NCBI RefSeq assembly: GCF_022513585.1 | Contig: NZ_JAKWBF010000009.1 | Span: 1-64,000, forward strand | DNA length: 64,000 nt | Direction of reading: 5' to 3' | Source of the DNA: Gordonia gummivorans | Lineage (GTDB): Bacteria; Actinomycetota; Actinomycetes; Mycobacteriales; Mycobacteriaceae | Shown here: in pieces, positions 39,980 to 50,690 of the stretch | Layout of the letters: the number at the start of each line of letters is the position of its first letter | How positions within the stretch are numbered: the first letter of the stretch is position 1 | Notes under the pieces: generated by a model | Databases searched by the model: none | What the model was told of the DNA's origin: nothing | Seen by the model: the letters and a program-made list of their open reading frames with translations, nothing else | Position numbers and translations under genes: made by a program

Positions 39980-40468
39980 CTACTGCAGGGTGTATGTCGC
40001 CGCCATGTTCGGTGCGTCGCGGTAGACCCTGGCGATGACCTGCTCGCCCGGCTGTGAAGCCTTGGAGCCTGCGGTCCAGGTCATTCCCCACTGGTGCGCC
40101 AGCGAGGACACGTAGTGGTACGTGCTGCCGAATCGGTAGTTGTAGCTGTAGTCCACCGTCACCGAGAAATGGACGGGGTTCGTCGACCAGGCCCGTGCCA
40201 CTGTCGTCTGGCCGGGCTGGAGTACCTGTGCGGGCCGGTCGATCCAGCGGTCGGGAGACGAACTGCCAGAGGAGGCGTCGGTGTACGGGTACGAGTTCAG
40301 CTGGAGCGGCCAACCGGTCTGGTTCTTGATCACGAGGGTCGCGTTCGCGCCGCCCGGCGGGAACGGTCGGGCGTCCGCTGCTGCGGACCCGACTGCGGTC
40401 AGCCCGGATACGAGTGCCACGGTCGCGACGATCAGAGCCAGCAGGTGCCGGCCTTTGGTGGTTCCCAT
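39980..40468 (-). CDS. Small secreted protein, unknown
   Basis: 162 residues from ATG 40468 behind AAGGAG. N-terminal signal peptide (LLALIVATVALVSGLTAVGSAAADA). The mature part is beta-rich: ATLVIKNQTGWPLQLNSYPY, then VLQPGQTTVARAWSTNPVHF and DYSYNYRFGSTYHYVSSLA. No Cys in the mature part and no firm family; the composition recalls aegerolysin-like or immunoglobulin-fold secreted proteins, but that is only a resemblance. Divergent from the regulator operon, with 263 bp between them. Confidence 0.72.
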   Translation of the reverse strand: MGTTKGRHLLALIVATVALVSGLTAVGSAAADARPFPPGGANATLVIKNQTGWPLQLNSYPYTDASSGSSSPDRWIDRPAQVLQPGQTTVARAWSTNPVHFSVTVDYSYNYRFGSTYHYVSSLAHQWGMTWTAGSKASQPGEQVIARVYRDAPNMAATYTLQ

Positions 40469-40731
40469 CAGCGTTCTCCTTCTCGACTTCCCTGGGTGGG
40501 GTCTCGGCTACGGGACGTGCTCAGCCGATTCCTTTGAGCCTAGAAACGCCGGGGTCGGGTGATAAGTCCCAGTTGCGGGGGGACTTTCGGAGATTCGGAT
40601 GTGTTCGTCGCCGGACACGACCTAATCACATGTCCCGTCCAGTGGGTCTGTGCGACAGTGGGATAGGCGAGAATGAAGCTTGCCGGGACCCTACACGGTG
40701 GTTGCGGGATCGATGATTGGGAGGTCGACGA

Positions 40732-41394
40732 ATGGAAGCCGACGCAGTGGCGCGCGTGGGTGTCGTCGACGACCACCAGTCCACGGTCTGGGGTATCGAA
40801 CGAATTCTGGACGGCCATTCGTGGCTCACTCTCGCCGGTGCGGCGCAGACGGTTCCCGAACTGCTCAGCGGCGACGGAGGTTTCGACCTGGTGATCCTGG
40901 ATCTGCGCCTCACCGACGACAGTAGCCCGCAAGCCAATGTCGAACTGTTGCACACCAACGGCATTCACGTTCTGGTGTACACCTCGGGCGAATACCCCGA
41001 TCTACTGCGCTCGGCAGCCAAGGCGGGAGTGCTCGGGATGATCCCCAAGTCGGCGCCGGAGGACATGGTGATTCGAGCGATCGAGGAAGCGGCACGGGGT
41101 GAACCCGTCCTCGGCACGGAGTGGGCTGCCGCCATCGACGCGGACCCAGACCTGAACGCGGTGCGGTTGAGTCCACAGTTGCAGCGCGTGCTGACCCTGT
41201 ACGCCAACGGCGCGACGTCACGGTCCATCAGCGAGGCGATGAATGTTCAAATCGACACCGTCAACGAGTATCTGAAACGAATCCGGCAGAAGTACGCGTC
41301 GGCCGGCAGGCCGGCGAACACGAAACTCGACCTGTTCAAGCGAGCCCTGGAGGACGGGTGGGTATCGATGCCGCACCGTACGTCCGGGATGTGA
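40732..41394 (+). CDS. NarL/LuxR-type response regulator
   Basis: 220 residues from ATG 40732 with GGGAGG 7 nt upstream. The receiver domain has acidic pocket Asp13/Asp14 (VGVVDDHQS), phosphoacceptor Asp57 in LVILDLRL and Lys in GMIPKSAP. The C-terminal LuxR helix-turn-helix is NGATSRSISEAMNVQIDTVNEYLKRIRQKY. Its stop shares TGATG with the kinase gene start (41392-41396), so the two are coupled. Targets unknown. Confidence 0.9.
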   Translation: MEADAVARVGVVDDHQSTVWGIERILDGHSWLTLAGAAQTVPELLSGDGGFDLVILDLRLTDDSSPQANVELLHTNGIHVLVYTSGEYPDLLRSAAKAGVLGMIPKSAPEDMVIRAIEEAARGEPVLGTEWAAAIDADPDLNAVRLSPQLQRVLTLYANGATSRSISEAMNVQIDTVNEYLKRIRQKYASAGRPANTKLDLFKRALEDGWVSMPHRTSGM

Positions 41395-42578
41395 TGGAGG
41401 CGCAGACCGCAGACGGTGATCGAATTCTGCGGCTCCTGACCCGATTCGTCGGACTCGGGTATGCGGCCTACCTACTGGTGTCGATCCCGGAACTGGGTGC
41501 GGACGGTCAGATGGTCGACGGGTGGTGGACGCCGGTGGCCGTCGTCTTGGTCTTCGGCCCCGGGCTCGCGCTGATCGCGACCAGTTTCTCGACGATGCCC
41601 AGTTTCTCGAGAATGCGGGGTGCCACGGGCGTCGCGGCGTGCGCCGCCTTCGGCGGCTACGTGCTCGCCAATCTCTTGTGGCTGATCGCGTGGAACGGTG
41701 GGCACGTGATGTCGGCGAGGAGCACCTGGATGGTGATGTTCTCGGGTCTCGCCGGCCTGTCCGCGGCCCTGGTCGCCCCACCCGCGTGGGCGTTCGCGGG
41801 CCAGGTCGTGGCGTCGTTTCTCAGTGTCCTGACCAACCAGCTAGGACTCGTCGGGGTGGAGTCATTGGCCGCGCGGGTCGCCTACGAGACGGTGTGGGCG
41901 GTGGCCTTCAGCTCGGTGTTTGTCGCCGCAGCACTGCTCACGGTCCGCACCGCGCACCTGCTCGACGCCACGCGCCGCGACGTGGAGCGACAAGCGGTGG
42001 CCGATGCGGCGCGGGTGGCGCGCGACGAGGAACGAGCACGTTTCGACGCACTGGTGCACGACCGCGTCCTGGCCACCCTTCTCCAAGCGCATCGGACACC
42101 GGATGATCCGCGTGTCGGATCTCATGCCCGCGATGCGCTGACCGAACTGGATCGGCTGGCGCACCAGCTCGCCGTTGAAGAAGCGGTTGGGATCGACGCC
42201 CTGCAGCGGCGGCTTCGTCGTGTGTGTGCAGAGCACGCCGTGCAGCCGGAGATCCACACCGACGGCGACGTGGCCGGCGCGCGGTATCCCGCACATGTCG
42301 TCGGAGAGATGCTCGCCGCCGCCGCCGAGGCATTGCGCAACAGCTCATTGCACGCCGCCGGGGCGACCCAGGAGGTGACCGCATGGCTGGCACCGCGGGC
42401 TCTGCGATTGGTCATCGCCGATACCGGGCCCGGGTTCGATTCGCGGCGGCGTGAGAGCGGCCGGCTCGGTCTGGACTTCAGCATCACTCGACGCATGCAG
42501 CGACTTCGTGGTGGCCGATCCGTGGTGACCAGTGCGGTCGACGCCGGTACCACCGTCGAACTCGAGTGGCGCTCGTGA
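41394..42578 (+). CDS. Membrane histidine kinase, DesK/NarX-like
   Basis: 394 residues from ATG 41394 (MEAQTADGDRIL). Five to six hydrophobic segments fill residues ~15-180, then a coil (ATRRDVERQAVADAARVARD) and a HisKA_3-like dimerisation helix with phospho-His222 in DALVHDRVLATLLQA. The ATPase domain is intact: AAAEALRNSSLHA (N box), VIADTGPGFD (G1) and GRLGLDFSI (G2). Paired with the response regulator upstream; the input signal is probably sensed in the membrane. The downstream gene starts with ATG on its stop (TGATG). Confidence 0.87.
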   Translation: MEAQTADGDRILRLLTRFVGLGYAAYLLVSIPELGADGQMVDGWWTPVAVVLVFGPGLALIATSFSTMPSFSRMRGATGVAACAAFGGYVLANLLWLIAWNGGHVMSARSTWMVMFSGLAGLSAALVAPPAWAFAGQVVASFLSVLTNQLGLVGVESLAARVAYETVWAVAFSSVFVAAALLTVRTAHLLDATRRDVERQAVADAARVARDEERARFDALVHDRVLATLLQAHRTPDDPRVGSHARDALTELDRLAHQLAVEEAVGIDALQRRLRRVCAEHAVQPEIHTDGDVAGARYPAHVVGEMLAAAAEALRNSSLHAAGATQEVTAWLAPRALRLVIADTGPGFDSRRRESGRLGLDFSITRRMQRLRGGRSVVTSAVDAGTTVELEWRS

Positions 42579-43660
42579 TGCCGACGTCGCCCGTCGACCA
42601 GGATGATCCGGGCCGTGGCTCGGATCCGGTCCATGACCTTCTCGGTATGCATTCACGCGGCGCTCGCACGGTCGCGTACGGATTCTTCGCGGCCGGCTGT
42701 CTGCTGACCTTCGGGTCGCTGAAGTCCGGTGTGGGGGTCGCCGCGGCGGTTGTTCCGCTCGCGCTGCTCGCCGTCGGCGGCGCGGTGCTCCTGCGGACCC
42801 ACGGCGACCCACTCCCTCGCCGCGCCACCGTCGTGGTCGCGATCGTCCCGATCGTGCAGGCCATCGCGATGCTGCCCGCCCTGCCGGTGCCCATCAACCA
42901 GCCGCTGCAGGCCGCGGTGGCCTTCGGTGGCGGCACGGTCCTGTGTGCCTTTCTGTGTGTGCGTGGACGTGTGGCGGCGTCGTGGACGAGTCAGGCGATC
43001 GTGTTCGCGGTGGCGGCGGCGTGGGCGCTGCGCACCGGAGGCGGTCTCGACCAGGCCGTTGGACAGTTGCTGTCCAGCACCGGCTTGATGGTCTCGGCGA
43101 CTCTGTTCGCGTGGCTGGTGCGACCCGCCGCCGCGACCATCTATCGGCTGCGCGCTGCCCAGACCCGTCAGCTGGCCGAGCGTGCCGCCGCCGACGCGGT
43201 CCGCACCGAGCGGGCGACGCAAAAGGCTCGGCTCGATGAACTGGCTCGCCCGCTGCTCGTCACCATCGCCGAGGACGGTGGTCTGACCGGCGGTGACGTC
43301 GAACACGCACGTCTCCTCGAGGCGCGGCTGCGCGACGGGATCCGGGCACGTGCTCTCGATGTCCGGCAGGTGACTCGATCGACCTGGGCGGCACGGGCGC
43401 GCGGCGTCGACGTCCGGCTCCTCGACGACAGTCGCAGCGGGCCAACGGATGCGGACGAGGCGACGATGGCCGGACTCCACGCGGAGATCGTCACCCACCT
43501 CGACCGGGCCGTCGACGGACAGATCACCATCCGACTCCAGCCTCCGGGCCGGACGTCTCTGGCCACGATCACCACCATCACCGCCGACGGCGTGAGCATC
43601 CACGAGATCGCGGCCGCCGGTGCGGCCGAGGCCACCGCCGGAGCGGAGAACGGCATCTAG
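42578..43660 (+). CDS. Degenerate sensor-kinase-like membrane protein
   Basis: 360 residues from ATG 42578, overlapping the kinase stop. The N-terminal half has five or six hydrophobic segments. A coil and a helix follow in register with the kinase: RARFDALVHDRVLATL of the neighbour corresponds to [16 protein letters not shown] here, so the phospho-His is replaced by Arg. No N-box or G-box remains after it. It looks like a paralogue of the kinase that has lost catalysis, perhaps a co-sensor or anchoring subunit. It ends on the CTAG that is also the jetC stop. Confidence 0.72.
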   Translation: MPTSPVDQDDPGRGSDPVHDLLGMHSRGARTVAYGFFAAGCLLTFGSLKSGVGVAAAVVPLALLAVGGAVLLRTHGDPLPRRATVVVAIVPIVQAIAMLPALPVPINQPLQAAVAFGGGTVLCAFLCVRGRVAASWTSQAIVFAVAAAWALRTGGGLDQAVGQLLSSTGLMVSATLFAWLVRPAAATIYRLRAAQTRQLAERAAADAVRTERATQKARLDELARPLLVTIAEDGGLTGGDVEHARLLEARLRDGIRARALDVRQVTRSTWAARARGVDVRLLDDSRSGPTDADEATMAGLHAEIVTHLDRAVDGQITIRLQPPGRTSLATITTITADGVSIHEIAAAGAAEATAGAENGI

Positions 43661-46600
43661 ACCGGCAGCCGCGCCCCGCTCGAGCGGCGCAGATCCGAGA
43701 ACGCCTGAATCGAGGTGGACATCGCGGTCGCCACCGGACGCGCATCGGCCCCTTCGGTTTTCGACACCATCACGACGTTGTCGATGTACGGCTGGATCGT
43801 GCTGGTGTTCTGCACGGTCGCAACGATGATCAGCTGGAAGCCGAACTTCCGGAACGCCGACAGGGCCTGTTGCGCGAATTGCGGATCCGACTTGGAGAAG
43901 GCTTCGTCGAGCATCAGCTGGGCGAAGATCGGACGGTTGTCATGACCGTTGGGACTCGCCAGGTTGAAGCTCAGCGCGCCCGCGAGACAGAACGCCATCA
44001 GCTTTTCCTGCTCGCCACCGGAGTTGTCGCCGGCGTTACTGTAGGTCCGAATGGTCTCGCCGCTGTCGGCGTCGTGCTCCTCGCAATAGAAGTCGAAGCG
44101 ATTGCGCACGTCGAGTGCGTCCCGAGTCCATTGCCGGTCCTCGGGCGTGGCACCCGCCAGCCGTTCGCGCAGGAGCAGGATGTCGGCATACTGCTCCAGG
44201 ATCGCCTGCTCGTCACCGAAACCCACCGCCGCCGCCCGGCCCGAGATCTGCCGCGCCTTCTCGCTCAGTTCGGCGACCGCAGCCAGGTGTTTGCGGCCCG
44301 GATGCAATCGCAGTCGGGTTCCTCGGTTGAATGCGACGGCACCCAGACCGCTGTTGACACGTTCGATCTGCTCGACGATGCGGCGCTCCTCCGCGTCGGC
44401 GGCCATGTGCAGGTTGAGGATTGCGCCCGGTGCCTGCTCGGTGATGAGCCGGCGCATCCGCTCGTAGGCAGATGGGAGTTCCCGCTCGTCGATCCGTCGG
44501 CACAGCGACACATAGTCGTGGATGCGCTCGTCGAAATCGTCGCTGTCGTTGGGGATGGCGTCCGGGAACTCTTCGTCGTATCGGTCGAGGATGCGGGCCA
44601 GTTCGTCACGCGAACGCCTTGTGTCCGAACGCATTCGATCGCGGTCGCGGGACACGACCTTCACCAGCTCCTGCCGGTACGACTCGGGCGCGAGCACGTC
44701 GAGCGTGGCGGCCGACTCCTCGCGGAATCCGTCGAGGGACGTCTGCGCCTGCGGCGCAATCGGTTCCGGCTTCAGGCGATCGATCAGATCGAGCAGTTGG
44801 GTGCGGCGCCGATCGTGAGTCGCGATCTTGTCGCGCACCAGGGCGGCCTGGGAGATCGCGGCACGCACCTGCTCCCAGATGTCCTCGGCCTTGCGCTGCA
44901 GCGCCTCGACATCGGGGTGCTCTTCCATCAGCAGGTCGTACTGCTCGGCCAGCTGATCCACCCGATCGTCGGCGGAATCGAGGTCGATTTCGCTCCACTG
45001 GGTGAACTGCTCGCAGAGTCTGCGGTAGGAATCGCGGCGCTGTTCACGCGACGTTCGTTCGCCGTCGAGCGTCGCACTGGCCTCGCGCGCCTGGTCGTAG
45101 GCGTGCTGTTCGGCGTCGAGTTCCTCTTGCAGCGCTGCGATCTTGGCGTCGACATTGCCGACGAACACGTACTGTGAGGGTCGCAGCGCTTGGCGGTCGT
45201 CCTTGACGGCCAGCTTCGCCGAGTCCTTGCGCAGACCACGATCGGTCACCGCTTTGGTGTGGTCGCCGAAGTCGGCGGTCGACTCGACGCATGCGTAATT
45301 GCCGAGGCGGGCAAGGATGGACAGCGCTTCCGACGAGCACGGGTGCGCCGGGTCGACGGCCCGCAAGGTGGCGCCGAGGGTGCCGGCCTCGGGGGTCGGC
45401 GGTCGACGATCCTCGGCATGGTGCAGCTGAATCCGTCCACGCATGTCGTGGTTGTTGACGAACCGAAGTGCTGCCCGGAAATGCTTGTCGGGAACGAGAA
45501 GTCGCAAGCCTGCCGAGCGCAGCACCTTCTCCACGGCCAGCCGCCAGCGCTCCTGGTCGGGATCGAGTTCGACGAGTTCGGCGACGTAACGCAATTCGGA
45601 TTCGTCGATGCCCAGCGCGGTGGCGAGCACCCGCCGCATCTCGTGCTCGGCGCGCGGAAGGGCCGAACCGGCCTGCTGCACCCGGGTGAGTTCGTCGGCC
45701 ACCGCATCACGCTGGGTACGCGCAGCCACCTCGCGTGCCAGGGTCTCGGCAAAATGCGCCTTGCCGGCCTCGAGTTGGCCCTCGATGTGGGTGGCGTCCT
45801 CCATCAGGGTCTCGCGCAGAGACCAGAATTCCTCGGCGTCGTTGGGCGGTGAGAAACCGAGCGCGGTCACCTTGTGCTCGTAGCTCGCCCGCCGGATCGA
45901 GGCCTCGTTGCTCACCTTCTGGGCGGTCGCGAGTTGCTCTTGCAGCGGGGCGAGGTCACCGGTCGACGTCGCGATCCGCGACAGGAGATGCGAGTGGTCT
46001 TGCCGGAGTTGGTCGTGCTGGGCGGTGAGGGCCGCCAAATCGCCGTCGAGCCTTGCAATCTGATCGTCGAGGTCGCTGACTTCGGGCGTCGCGTTGTGGA
46101 GGCGGAGGTTGTTCACGTACGAACGCACCGTCGTGGGATCGATCGTGTCGAGGACGCTGAACGTCGCAGCCTCGGCGACATAGCGTTCCTGGACGGTTTC
46201 GATGTTGGCGAGGATGGTGCGTTTGCGCCGGGCCACATCGAGCAGTTCTCGTGCCTCGACGAGCGGGTCGATCTGTTCAAGGGCGTCTTTGATGCCCGCG
46301 ATGCTGGTCGGTTCGTCGAGCATGAACTCGCGAACGAACTGCGCCAGACCGCCAACACTCTTGAGTGACTTCGCTTTTCCGAGGAGCTGCTGGGCCGCCT
46401 CGGACGCGCGGATCCCGATGAGCGAGTACAGGGTGGCAAGGTATTTACCCTCGCCGGGCCCACCTCGCCAGCCTTGTTCACGGAACCGGGCCGAATTGTG
46501 ATTGCCGGTCGCCCAGGCGTTGCACACCTCGGCGATGTCGGTGTCACCGTCGTGGATGTAATAGGCGCTGTGCGCGTCGGTCATCTTTCCGGCCGCCAGC

Positions 46601-47001
46601 CACTTGAGCACCAGTCCGGTGATCGCCGCACCCGACGTCGACGTGTAGGTCACCGCGATGGCGGCCCAGGCCGGTCCGGCGCCGCGCAGGTACATGATCT
46701 CGCGGGCCGCGTTGGCGCTGTCGCGGCGTTCACCCCACGCGCCACGCACGTACTTGCCGACGGTGCGCCGCCCGCTCGACGAACCGGCAGCGGTGGCGTC
46801 GCCGGACGCGTTGAAGTTGCGCCGGTGATCGGGCAGGAAGGCCAGCGAAATCGCATCCAACAGAGACGATTTGCCGCTGCCCGACGACCCGGTGATCAGT
46901 GATCCGTTGGGGCTGAACGGAATCGAGTGGTACCCGTCGAAGACACCCCAGTTGATCAACTGGAGCCGGGACAGGGAGTACTGGTCGACGGGTTGGTTCA
47001 C
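43657..47001 (-). CDS. jetC: JetC/MksB-like SMC ATPase of a Wadjet-type system
   Basis: 1114 residues from GTG 47001, with AAGGAG 7 nt upstream and a 4-bp GTGA overlap with jetB. Walker A is [14 protein letters not shown] (near residues 38-51). Long coiled-coil arms occupy roughly 260-480 and 630-860. The C-terminal ABC signature is [17 protein letters not shown], and Walker B is [14 protein letters not shown]. The family dimerises and extrudes DNA loops with JetA/JetB. In Wadjet, JetD then cuts circular plasmid DNA; no jetD follows this gene. Function as a condensin-like or anti-plasmid motor is inferred. Confidence 0.9.
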   Translation of the reverse strand: MNQPVDQYSLSRLQLINWGVFDGYHSIPFSPNGSLITGSSGSGKSSLLDAISLAFLPDHRRNFNASGDATAAGSSSGRRTVGKYVRGAWGERRDSANAAREIMYLRGAGPAWAAIAVTYTSTSGAAITGLVLKWLAAGKMTDAHSAYYIHDGDTDIAEVCNAWATGNHNSARFREQGWRGGPGEGKYLATLYSLIGIRASEAAQQLLGKAKSLKSVGGLAQFVREFMLDEPTSIAGIKDALEQIDPLVEARELLDVARRKRTILANIETVQERYVAEAATFSVLDTIDPTTVRSYVNNLRLHNATPEVSDLDDQIARLDGDLAALTAQHDQLRQDHSHLLSRIATSTGDLAPLQEQLATAQKVSNEASIRRASYEHKVTALGFSPPNDAEEFWSLRETLMEDATHIEGQLEAGKAHFAETLAREVAARTQRDAVADELTRVQQAGSALPRAEHEMRRVLATALGIDESELRYVAELVELDPDQERWRLAVEKVLRSAGLRLLVPDKHFRAALRFVNNHDMRGRIQLHHAEDRRPPTPEAGTLGATLRAVDPAHPCSSEALSILARLGNYACVESTADFGDHTKAVTDRGLRKDSAKLAVKDDRQALRPSQYVFVGNVDAKIAALQEELDAEQHAYDQAREASATLDGERTSREQRRDSYRRLCEQFTQWSEIDLDSADDRVDQLAEQYDLLMEEHPDVEALQRKAEDIWEQVRAAISQAALVRDKIATHDRRRTQLLDLIDRLKPEPIAPQAQTSLDGFREESAATLDVLAPESYRQELVKVVSRDRDRMRSDTRRSRDELARILDRYDEEFPDAIPNDSDDFDERIHDYVSLCRRIDERELPSAYERMRRLITEQAPGAILNLHMAADAEERRIVEQIERVNSGLGAVAFNRGTRLRLHPGRKHLAAVAELSEKARQISGRAAAVGFGDEQAILEQYADILLLRERLAGATPEDRQWTRDALDVRNRFDFYCEEHDADSGETIRTYSNAGDNSGGEQEKLMAFCLAGALSFNLASPNGHDNRPIFAQLMLDEAFSKSDPQFAQQALSAFRKFGFQLIIVATVQNTSTIQPYIDNVVMVSKTEGADARPVATAMSTSIQAFSDLRRSSGARLPV

Positions 47002-47771
47002 CAATCGTCTCCTTCGTCGTCCTCGTCGGAATCGAGTGCGATGACCTGCGTCCCGGCCTCATCGACCGACTGGTCGTCGTCGCCGGTGTCGCCCGCGGAG
47101 ATGAACTGCTCGAACTGCCGCTGCAGATCGGTGATCACCGACGCGGTCATCACGGCGGAGATGACCGGGCTGACGGTGAACGTGTCGGGATCGTCGCGGT
47201 TCTTGCGCAAGAACTCGAGTTCTTCGAGTTTGTCGATGGCGTGCTCGATGCGCTTGTCGAACAGCGCGAGATCACGATCGATCGTGTTGCTGACTCCTGC
47301 GAACAGTTCATGGATTTCTTCGCGCGTGATCATGATGTGCTCATCGCGCGCGGCACGAGCGTACTTCGCCAGGTGCAGCGCGAGTATGGCGTCGTAGGTC
47401 TGTATCGTCTCCCGCTTGAGAATCCTTCTGCCCCAACGTGAATCATATCCAGCCTGCTCGACGAAGGCGACCTGCAGTTCGTCCACTATGCGCAACCGCA
47501 GGTCGAGTTCGGACAGCCGCACCCGCAGAGCATCGGAGTACTCGGAAACCCAGGCCCAGAGTTGTGGATGTCGGTCGCCACTGACATATCGCCTCGTCAC
47601 CAGGTTCTGCAGCGCCCAGCAGGCGCGGTCGGGCAATTCGCTGCGATCGCCGTCGAACCGAGGGTGGCGCGGCCGCAGATCGTCGGCCGGTCCAGTCGCC
47701 GCGGCGGGTAGGTCGTCGTAGCCGGCGAATTCGTCGGCGTCCGGTGCACCGTCATCGGTGGTTGTTGTCAT
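46998..47771 (-). CDS. jetB: JetB/MksE-like DUF4194 subunit
   Basis: 257 residues from ATG 47771, overlapping the jetA stop by ATGA. The acidic N-terminal tail is followed by the DUF4194 core: [24 protein letters not shown], then [33 protein letters not shown] and [11 protein letters not shown]. The C-terminus is very acidic ([11 protein letters not shown]). This winged-helix subunit bridges kleisin JetA and motor JetC; it is equivalent to MksE/EptB. Confidence 0.88.
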   Translation of the reverse strand: MTTTTDDGAPDADEFAGYDDLPAAATGPADDLRPRHPRFDGDRSELPDRACWALQNLVTRRYVSGDRHPQLWAWVSEYSDALRVRLSELDLRLRIVDELQVAFVEQAGYDSRWGRRILKRETIQTYDAILALHLAKYARAARDEHIMITREEIHELFAGVSNTIDRDLALFDKRIEHAIDKLEELEFLRKNRDDPDTFTVSPVISAVMTASVITDLQRQFEQFISAGDTGDDDQSVDEAGTQVIALDSDEDDEGDDW

Positions 47772-49243
47772 AGCGCGTCGACCTCCGCGGTCGGAATCGG
47801 TTCGGTGAACATCAGGGCCGGGACCTCGATCGCCTGGTCCTCCCCCTGCAGGGAGCGGAATCGGAGCGCAACGGACTCATGTGCGTTGTTGCCGGGCTGT
47901 TTGAGCGCCCACGACCACAGGACGATGACGTGCGCCAGGTACGGCTCGTTCAGCCGTGCAAGCACCTCCGACAGTGTCACCGGGCCGTCGAGGACCGCGT
48001 TGTTGACCGTCTCGGTGAGTTCGACGGTGTCGACCTGGCCGGCGAGCGACGCGAAGGAGGAGAGGTCGGCGTCGCCACCGGCGGGCAGGGCGGGCGCCGG
48101 CGGATCGGGATGGCGGATCTCGAAGGCGAGTCGGCCGACCGACGACACCGCAGGTGTGGCCAGCGGCATCTCGTAGCCGATGCGGCGATCCGACAGGGAC
48201 GCCTTCAGCAGTTCGTTTGCGGTGGCGATCGCGTCGTTGAGTTGTCGGGCCACGCCGCGACTCTGTTCGAGTGTGCCCGAGGCCACGAACCTGCGGATGC
48301 GCCGCGCGCAGCGCTGACGGGTGCGCCCGACCTCACCCATCTGTTGGGTGACCAACCCGAAGAAGTTGTCCATCACCGACCGCAGCCCGGTGTCGATGCC
48401 CGGCAGGTGGTCGGTGACCGTCTCGATGTCGGAGATCAGCCGCGCCCGCTGCTCGGGATCCTGGATCATCTGGCTGAACGCGTGGTACGACGCACTCTGC
48501 GACGACTCCAGAAGTGCCTCGTAGTCGTCGAACATCTGACGTTGTCTATCGCGGTAGGCGAGGTCGGAATCGTTCGGGTCGTCGAGCAGTTGGGTGGTGA
48601 TGCGATCGAGCATGCTGCCGTACTGGCCGATGTCGGTGATCACCTGCTCCATCTGGTAGGCGATTGCTCGCGCTTCGTCCTCGGCGCTCCGCAGATCCGG
48701 GGCTCGTCGGTGGCCGGCGTCGAGGTCGGCGAGTTCGGCGTCGAGTTCTTCGATCTGGTGGGTGATCTCGTCGCGGATGTGGTCGGGATCGTCGGAGACC
48801 TGACCAGCGACCCGTCGGAGGCCCGCGGCGATGCCGTTGATGGAGCCGCCGGTCGCGACACTGTCTTCACGACGCAGCCGGCGCACATAGTCCAACACCG
48901 ATCGAGCGTCGGTCGAGAGGTAGCAGAGGTTCGGGGCGCCATCGGTGGCGTTGTCGGTCACCCGGTGCAGCCATCCCTGCTTGGCCCACAGCTTGATCAG
49001 ATCCAGGCCGTTCGGGGTGTCGGCGGCGCCCAGCTCGGCAACGTCGCGTTCGAGCCGGACGGCGAGATCGGTCTCGGCCAGGCGTGCGCCGAAGTCGAGA
49101 TGCCGCTCCATCAAGGTGACGTACAGGGCCGAGTTGGCGGCGGCGAAGAGCCGGACCGCGGCCGAACGCTGGATCGACCTGTTGGCCTCCCACACCTCGG
49201 CAAGCGTCGCCGGGCCGGCGTCGCTGAGCTCAGTACCGTTCAT
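47768..49243 (-). CDS. jetA: JetA/MksF-like DUF3375 kleisin
   Basis: 491 residues from ATG 49243, with GAGGG 5 nt upstream; the open frame runs upstream to 50047 through an unrelated gene. DUF3375 features: [52 protein letters not shown] and the coiled [13 protein letters not shown]. The C-terminal winged-helix part ([20 protein letters not shown]) would bind JetC. First gene of jetABC; all three overlap by 4 bp. Confidence 0.88.
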   Translation of the reverse strand: MNGTELSDAGPATLAEVWEANRSIQRSAAVRLFAAANSALYVTLMERHLDFGARLAETDLAVRLERDVAELGAADTPNGLDLIKLWAKQGWLHRVTDNATDGAPNLCYLSTDARSVLDYVRRLRREDSVATGGSINGIAAGLRRVAGQVSDDPDHIRDEITHQIEELDAELADLDAGHRRAPDLRSAEDEARAIAYQMEQVITDIGQYGSMLDRITTQLLDDPNDSDLAYRDRQRQMFDDYEALLESSQSASYHAFSQMIQDPEQRARLISDIETVTDHLPGIDTGLRSVMDNFFGLVTQQMGEVGRTRQRCARRIRRFVASGTLEQSRGVARQLNDAIATANELLKASLSDRRIGYEMPLATPAVSSVGRLAFEIRHPDPPAPALPAGGDADLSSFASLAGQVDTVELTETVNNAVLDGPVTLSEVLARLNEPYLAHVIVLWSWALKQPGNNAHESVALRFRSLQGEDQAIEVPALMFTEPIPTAEVDAL

Positions 49244-49366
49244 CGCAGCCCTCGGAGGTGTTGGCGGTATTCCCAGAATGAGGACCCCCAGAAGGAGGAC
49301 CCGAGGTAGTCTGCCACGCTCACCGATCACGACGAAATGTCGGTCCACATGGCCTACCGTTTTTCC

Positions 49367-50137
49367 ATGCAAAGGAATTCGAGGTTGATCGTCGCCGTGC
49401 TGGTTGCGACCGCGGCGGCTGCAGCCGGATGCGCCACTGACGACACCGGCTCCACCCCGTCGTCGGTCAGAACGGAGATTTCCACGACGGTCATGACGAC
49501 CACCGTCACGTCGCCACCGTCGTCGCCGAGCACATCGACGCAGGCCGTGAGCGGCTACGTCGGCACGCTGGTACCGACCCGTGGAGGCACCGAGACGACG
49601 ACCTTCGACGTCAATCTGCCGCAGGTGACCGGCGGGCAGGCGCCCGTCCGAGAGCGGTTCAACACCGGGATGCGTTCGGCGCTCACCGACGTGGTCAACC
49701 AGTTGTCTGACGCCACGGTCTCCGACGGCACCTTGCTCGGTGACGAGCGCAGTCGCGTGACCACGACAACGCAGCAGGTGGTGGCCGGTGTGGCGATCTT
49801 CTCCACCTATGGCCGTGGAGCCGCCCACCCCAACAACACGGTCGCGACGATCACGATCAATGCCGACACCGCGCAGCCGATTCTCCTCTCCGAGGTCTTC
49901 ACCGATCAGAACGCGGCTGCCGCACGTCTGGCCGCGTCGGTCAACCGGATCGACAGCCGGGCCAACCCGGTCGCCGCAGACATCAACAACTTCGCGAACT
50001 GGGTGCCTTTGCAGTCGGGTTTTCATGTCTACGTTCCGGTGAGTCACGCCGCCGGTGACTACCTGCCGGTGACCGTGCCGTGGAACGAGATCGCAGACCT
50101 CATGAAGCCCGGTATGCAGGTAGTTCTGGCCGGCTGA
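49367..50137 (+). CDS. Lipoprotein with RsiV/DUF3298-like (MPT64-type) domain
   Basis: 256 residues from ATG 49367 (MQRNSRLIVAVLVATAAAAAGC), lipobox AAAAGC. A Ser/Thr-rich linker (~30-75) precedes a compact domain with PVRERFNTGMRSALTDVVN, TVATITINADTAQPILLSEVF and C-terminal VPVSHAAGDYLPVTVPWNEIADLM, resembling the RsiV/MPT64 fold. Upstream in-frame ATGs at 49337 and 49349 lack a ribosome binding site. Envelope-associated; function unknown. Confidence 0.8.
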   Translation: MQRNSRLIVAVLVATAAAAAGCATDDTGSTPSSVRTEISTTVMTTTVTSPPSSPSTSTQAVSGYVGTLVPTRGGTETTTFDVNLPQVTGGQAPVRERFNTGMRSALTDVVNQLSDATVSDGTLLGDERSRVTTTTQQVVAGVAIFSTYGRGAAHPNNTVATITINADTAQPILLSEVFTDQNAAAARLAASVNRIDSRANPVAADINNFANWVPLQSGFHVYVPVSHAAGDYLPVTVPWNEIADLMKPGMQVVLAG

Positions 50138-50286
50138 GAATTTCTTTTCGAGATTGTGTAACGCCGCGTCGAGGTGCGCCGATGTACTCGATGGTTCCCG
50201 GTGAGTCAGTCAGACCCCCGACCCGACTGGCTCGCCGGGACCGCCAACCTCGTCCCGGTGTCGTCTCGATCTGCGAAGGTTGACGC

Positions 50287-50640
50287 GTGGCAATCTCCGG
50301 CGCGCACATCATCGTCTTCAGTTCTGACCCCGACGCGGATCGGGAATTCTTCACCGACGTGCTGGAGTATCCCCATGTCGACGCCGGCCACGGCTGGCTC
50401 ATCTTCAAACTTCCGCCGGCCGAACTCGCGGTACATCCCAGTGACACCTCCACCGCACATGAGCTGTATCTGACGTGCGACGACCTCGAGGAGACCACGG
50501 CGTCCCTTCGGGCTCGGGGCGTGACGCTCGACGAGGCCACCGACGAACCGTGGGGCCGGCTGACCGGATTCGTTCTGCCGGGCGGAAGCAAGGTCGGTCT
50601 CTATCAGCCGTTCCACCCGCGGGCGACCGAACTCGACTGA
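50287..50640 (+). CDS. VOC-superfamily protein (glyoxalase/bleomycin-resistance fold)
   Basis: 117 residues from GTG 50287 (VAISGAHIIVFSSDPDADREFF), with GAAGG upstream. VOC pattern: paired beta-alpha-beta-beta-beta units with AHELYLTCDDLEETTASLRARGV and WGRLTGFVLPGGSKVGLYQP. Metal ligands could be His7, Glu in AHELYLT and Glu near the C-terminus, but this is not certain. Small cytosolic protein; activity unknown. Confidence 0.85.
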   Translation: MAISGAHIIVFSSDPDADREFFTDVLEYPHVDAGHGWLIFKLPPAELAVHPSDTSTAHELYLTCDDLEETTASLRARGVTLDEATDEPWGRLTGFVLPGGSKVGLYQPFHPRATELD

Positions 50641-50690
50641 GGCGTCGCTCGCCCTCACCCATCACGGGTGTTCCGATCTACAGTTGAGTC

